Positions 63,770 to 64,000 of a DNA stretch of 64,000 nt are shown here, in pieces. Where the stretch lies: assembly GCF_003865365.1 (NCBI RefSeq), contig NZ_RQVR01000009.1:99564-163563 (forward strand). The letters run 5' to 3'. The notes under the pieces were generated by a model. That model had not been told where the DNA came from, did not search any database, and saw only the letters and a list, made by a program, of their open reading frames with translations. The position numbers were made by a program, and so were the translations under genes. Every line of letters begins with the position of its first letter. The first letter of the stretch is position 1. This stretch comes from Flavobacterium macacae. GTDB taxonomy: Bacteria > Bacteroidota > Bacteroidia > Flavobacteriales > Flavobacteriaceae.

Positions 63770-63895
63770 ATTCATTTATCAGGATAGGCCATTCCCGCCG
63801 TTCCTTCCAAAGCTTCGCGCCTGCAAAGGGGGGCAGGCGGAAAGGCTTTTCCCTCCGGTCGGGGCTATTTCAGGGATCTTATCGTTTTTTTTTGG
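63770..63895. repeat. Dispersed hairpin repeat, copy F
   Basis: Left flank AGGCCATTCCCGCCGTTCCT, a large imperfect stem (AAAGCTTCGCGCCTGC / GCAGGCGGAAAGGCTTT), right flank GGTCGGGGCTATTTCAGGGA. The rest of 63701-64000 shows no gene I can support. Confidence 0.75.
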
Positions 63896-64000
63896 AGACT
63901 TCCGTCGGGCACTCTTCACTCAAGACAATATAGCTATACTCCCATATTTCCAGCAAACAAGCCCAATGGTCTCATGAAAACCAACAAAGCGGGAAAAAAC

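Noticed and set aside
63735..63977. 80-codon frame at the window end
   Set aside because: Covered by hairpin repeat copy F; composition follows the repeat, not coding DNA.

Overview
The window is AT-rich bacterial chromosome from a Flavobacterium-like member of the Bacteroidota. The evidence is direct: GLPGLI-family proteins, a type IX secretion (T9SS) type-B C-terminal domain, the gliding-motility ATPase GldA, DUF3857 proteins, a two-part methionine synthase, promoters of the TAnnTTTG type and almost no Shine-Dalgarno sequences. No rRNA, tRNA, CRISPR array, prophage or complete IS element was seen.

Layout. 1-3.6 kb: tail of a K+-dependent membrane pyrophosphatase, a deoxynucleoside kinase pair and a GLPGLI protein. 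3.6-14.7 kb: cell-envelope region with a carboxypeptidase-regulatory-domain protein, a second GLPGLI gene now split into two decayed halves about 6.7 kb apart, and between the halves a small secreted protein plus a 2002-residue T9SS repeat protein; then an outer-membrane beta-barrel protein. 14.9-26 kb: TPR protein and the methionine/SAM region: metK, two candidate leader-peptide attenuators, OsmC-like protein, degenerate homoserine-dehydrogenase-like protein, SAM riboswitch, metH in two genes, metF. 26-30.4 kb: tandem lipid A deacylase-like proteins, a head-GIN lipoprotein and gldA. 30.6-34 kb: aromatic amino acid genes behind a Phe/Tyr/Trp-rich leader peptide and attenuator. 34-43 kb: rsgA, dtd, two DUF3857 proteins, a MazG-like protein, aroA, queA. 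43-47 kb: kynureninase, ureohydrolase, kynurenine monooxygenase. 47-50 kb: type II NADH dehydrogenase and HerA-like ATPase. 50.6-56.6 kb: ExbB-ExbD-ExbD-TonB-(small membrane protein)-PstS-like-TPR operon. 56.9-64 kb: queE, DUF2059 protein, class V aminotransferase, methyltransferase, YkgJ-type protein, NamZ-like (DUF1343) protein, LolC/E-type permease.

Most unusual content: (1) metH carries an in-frame 427-bp insert with G/C-run terminal inverted repeats that encodes a DUF559 (Vsr-like nuclease fold) domain, placed in the linker between the cap and B12-binding modules. (2) Degenerate arrays with a strict 7-bp period lie next to promoters and start codons at several loci and have entered the aroA coding region twice. 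(3) Six scattered copies of a hairpin repeat keep their flanks while the stem sequence changes but stays paired. (4) Three leader-peptide/attenuator units, one certain-looking (pheA) and two tentative (upstream of osmC). (5) The GLPGLI pseudogene split by the adhesin module.
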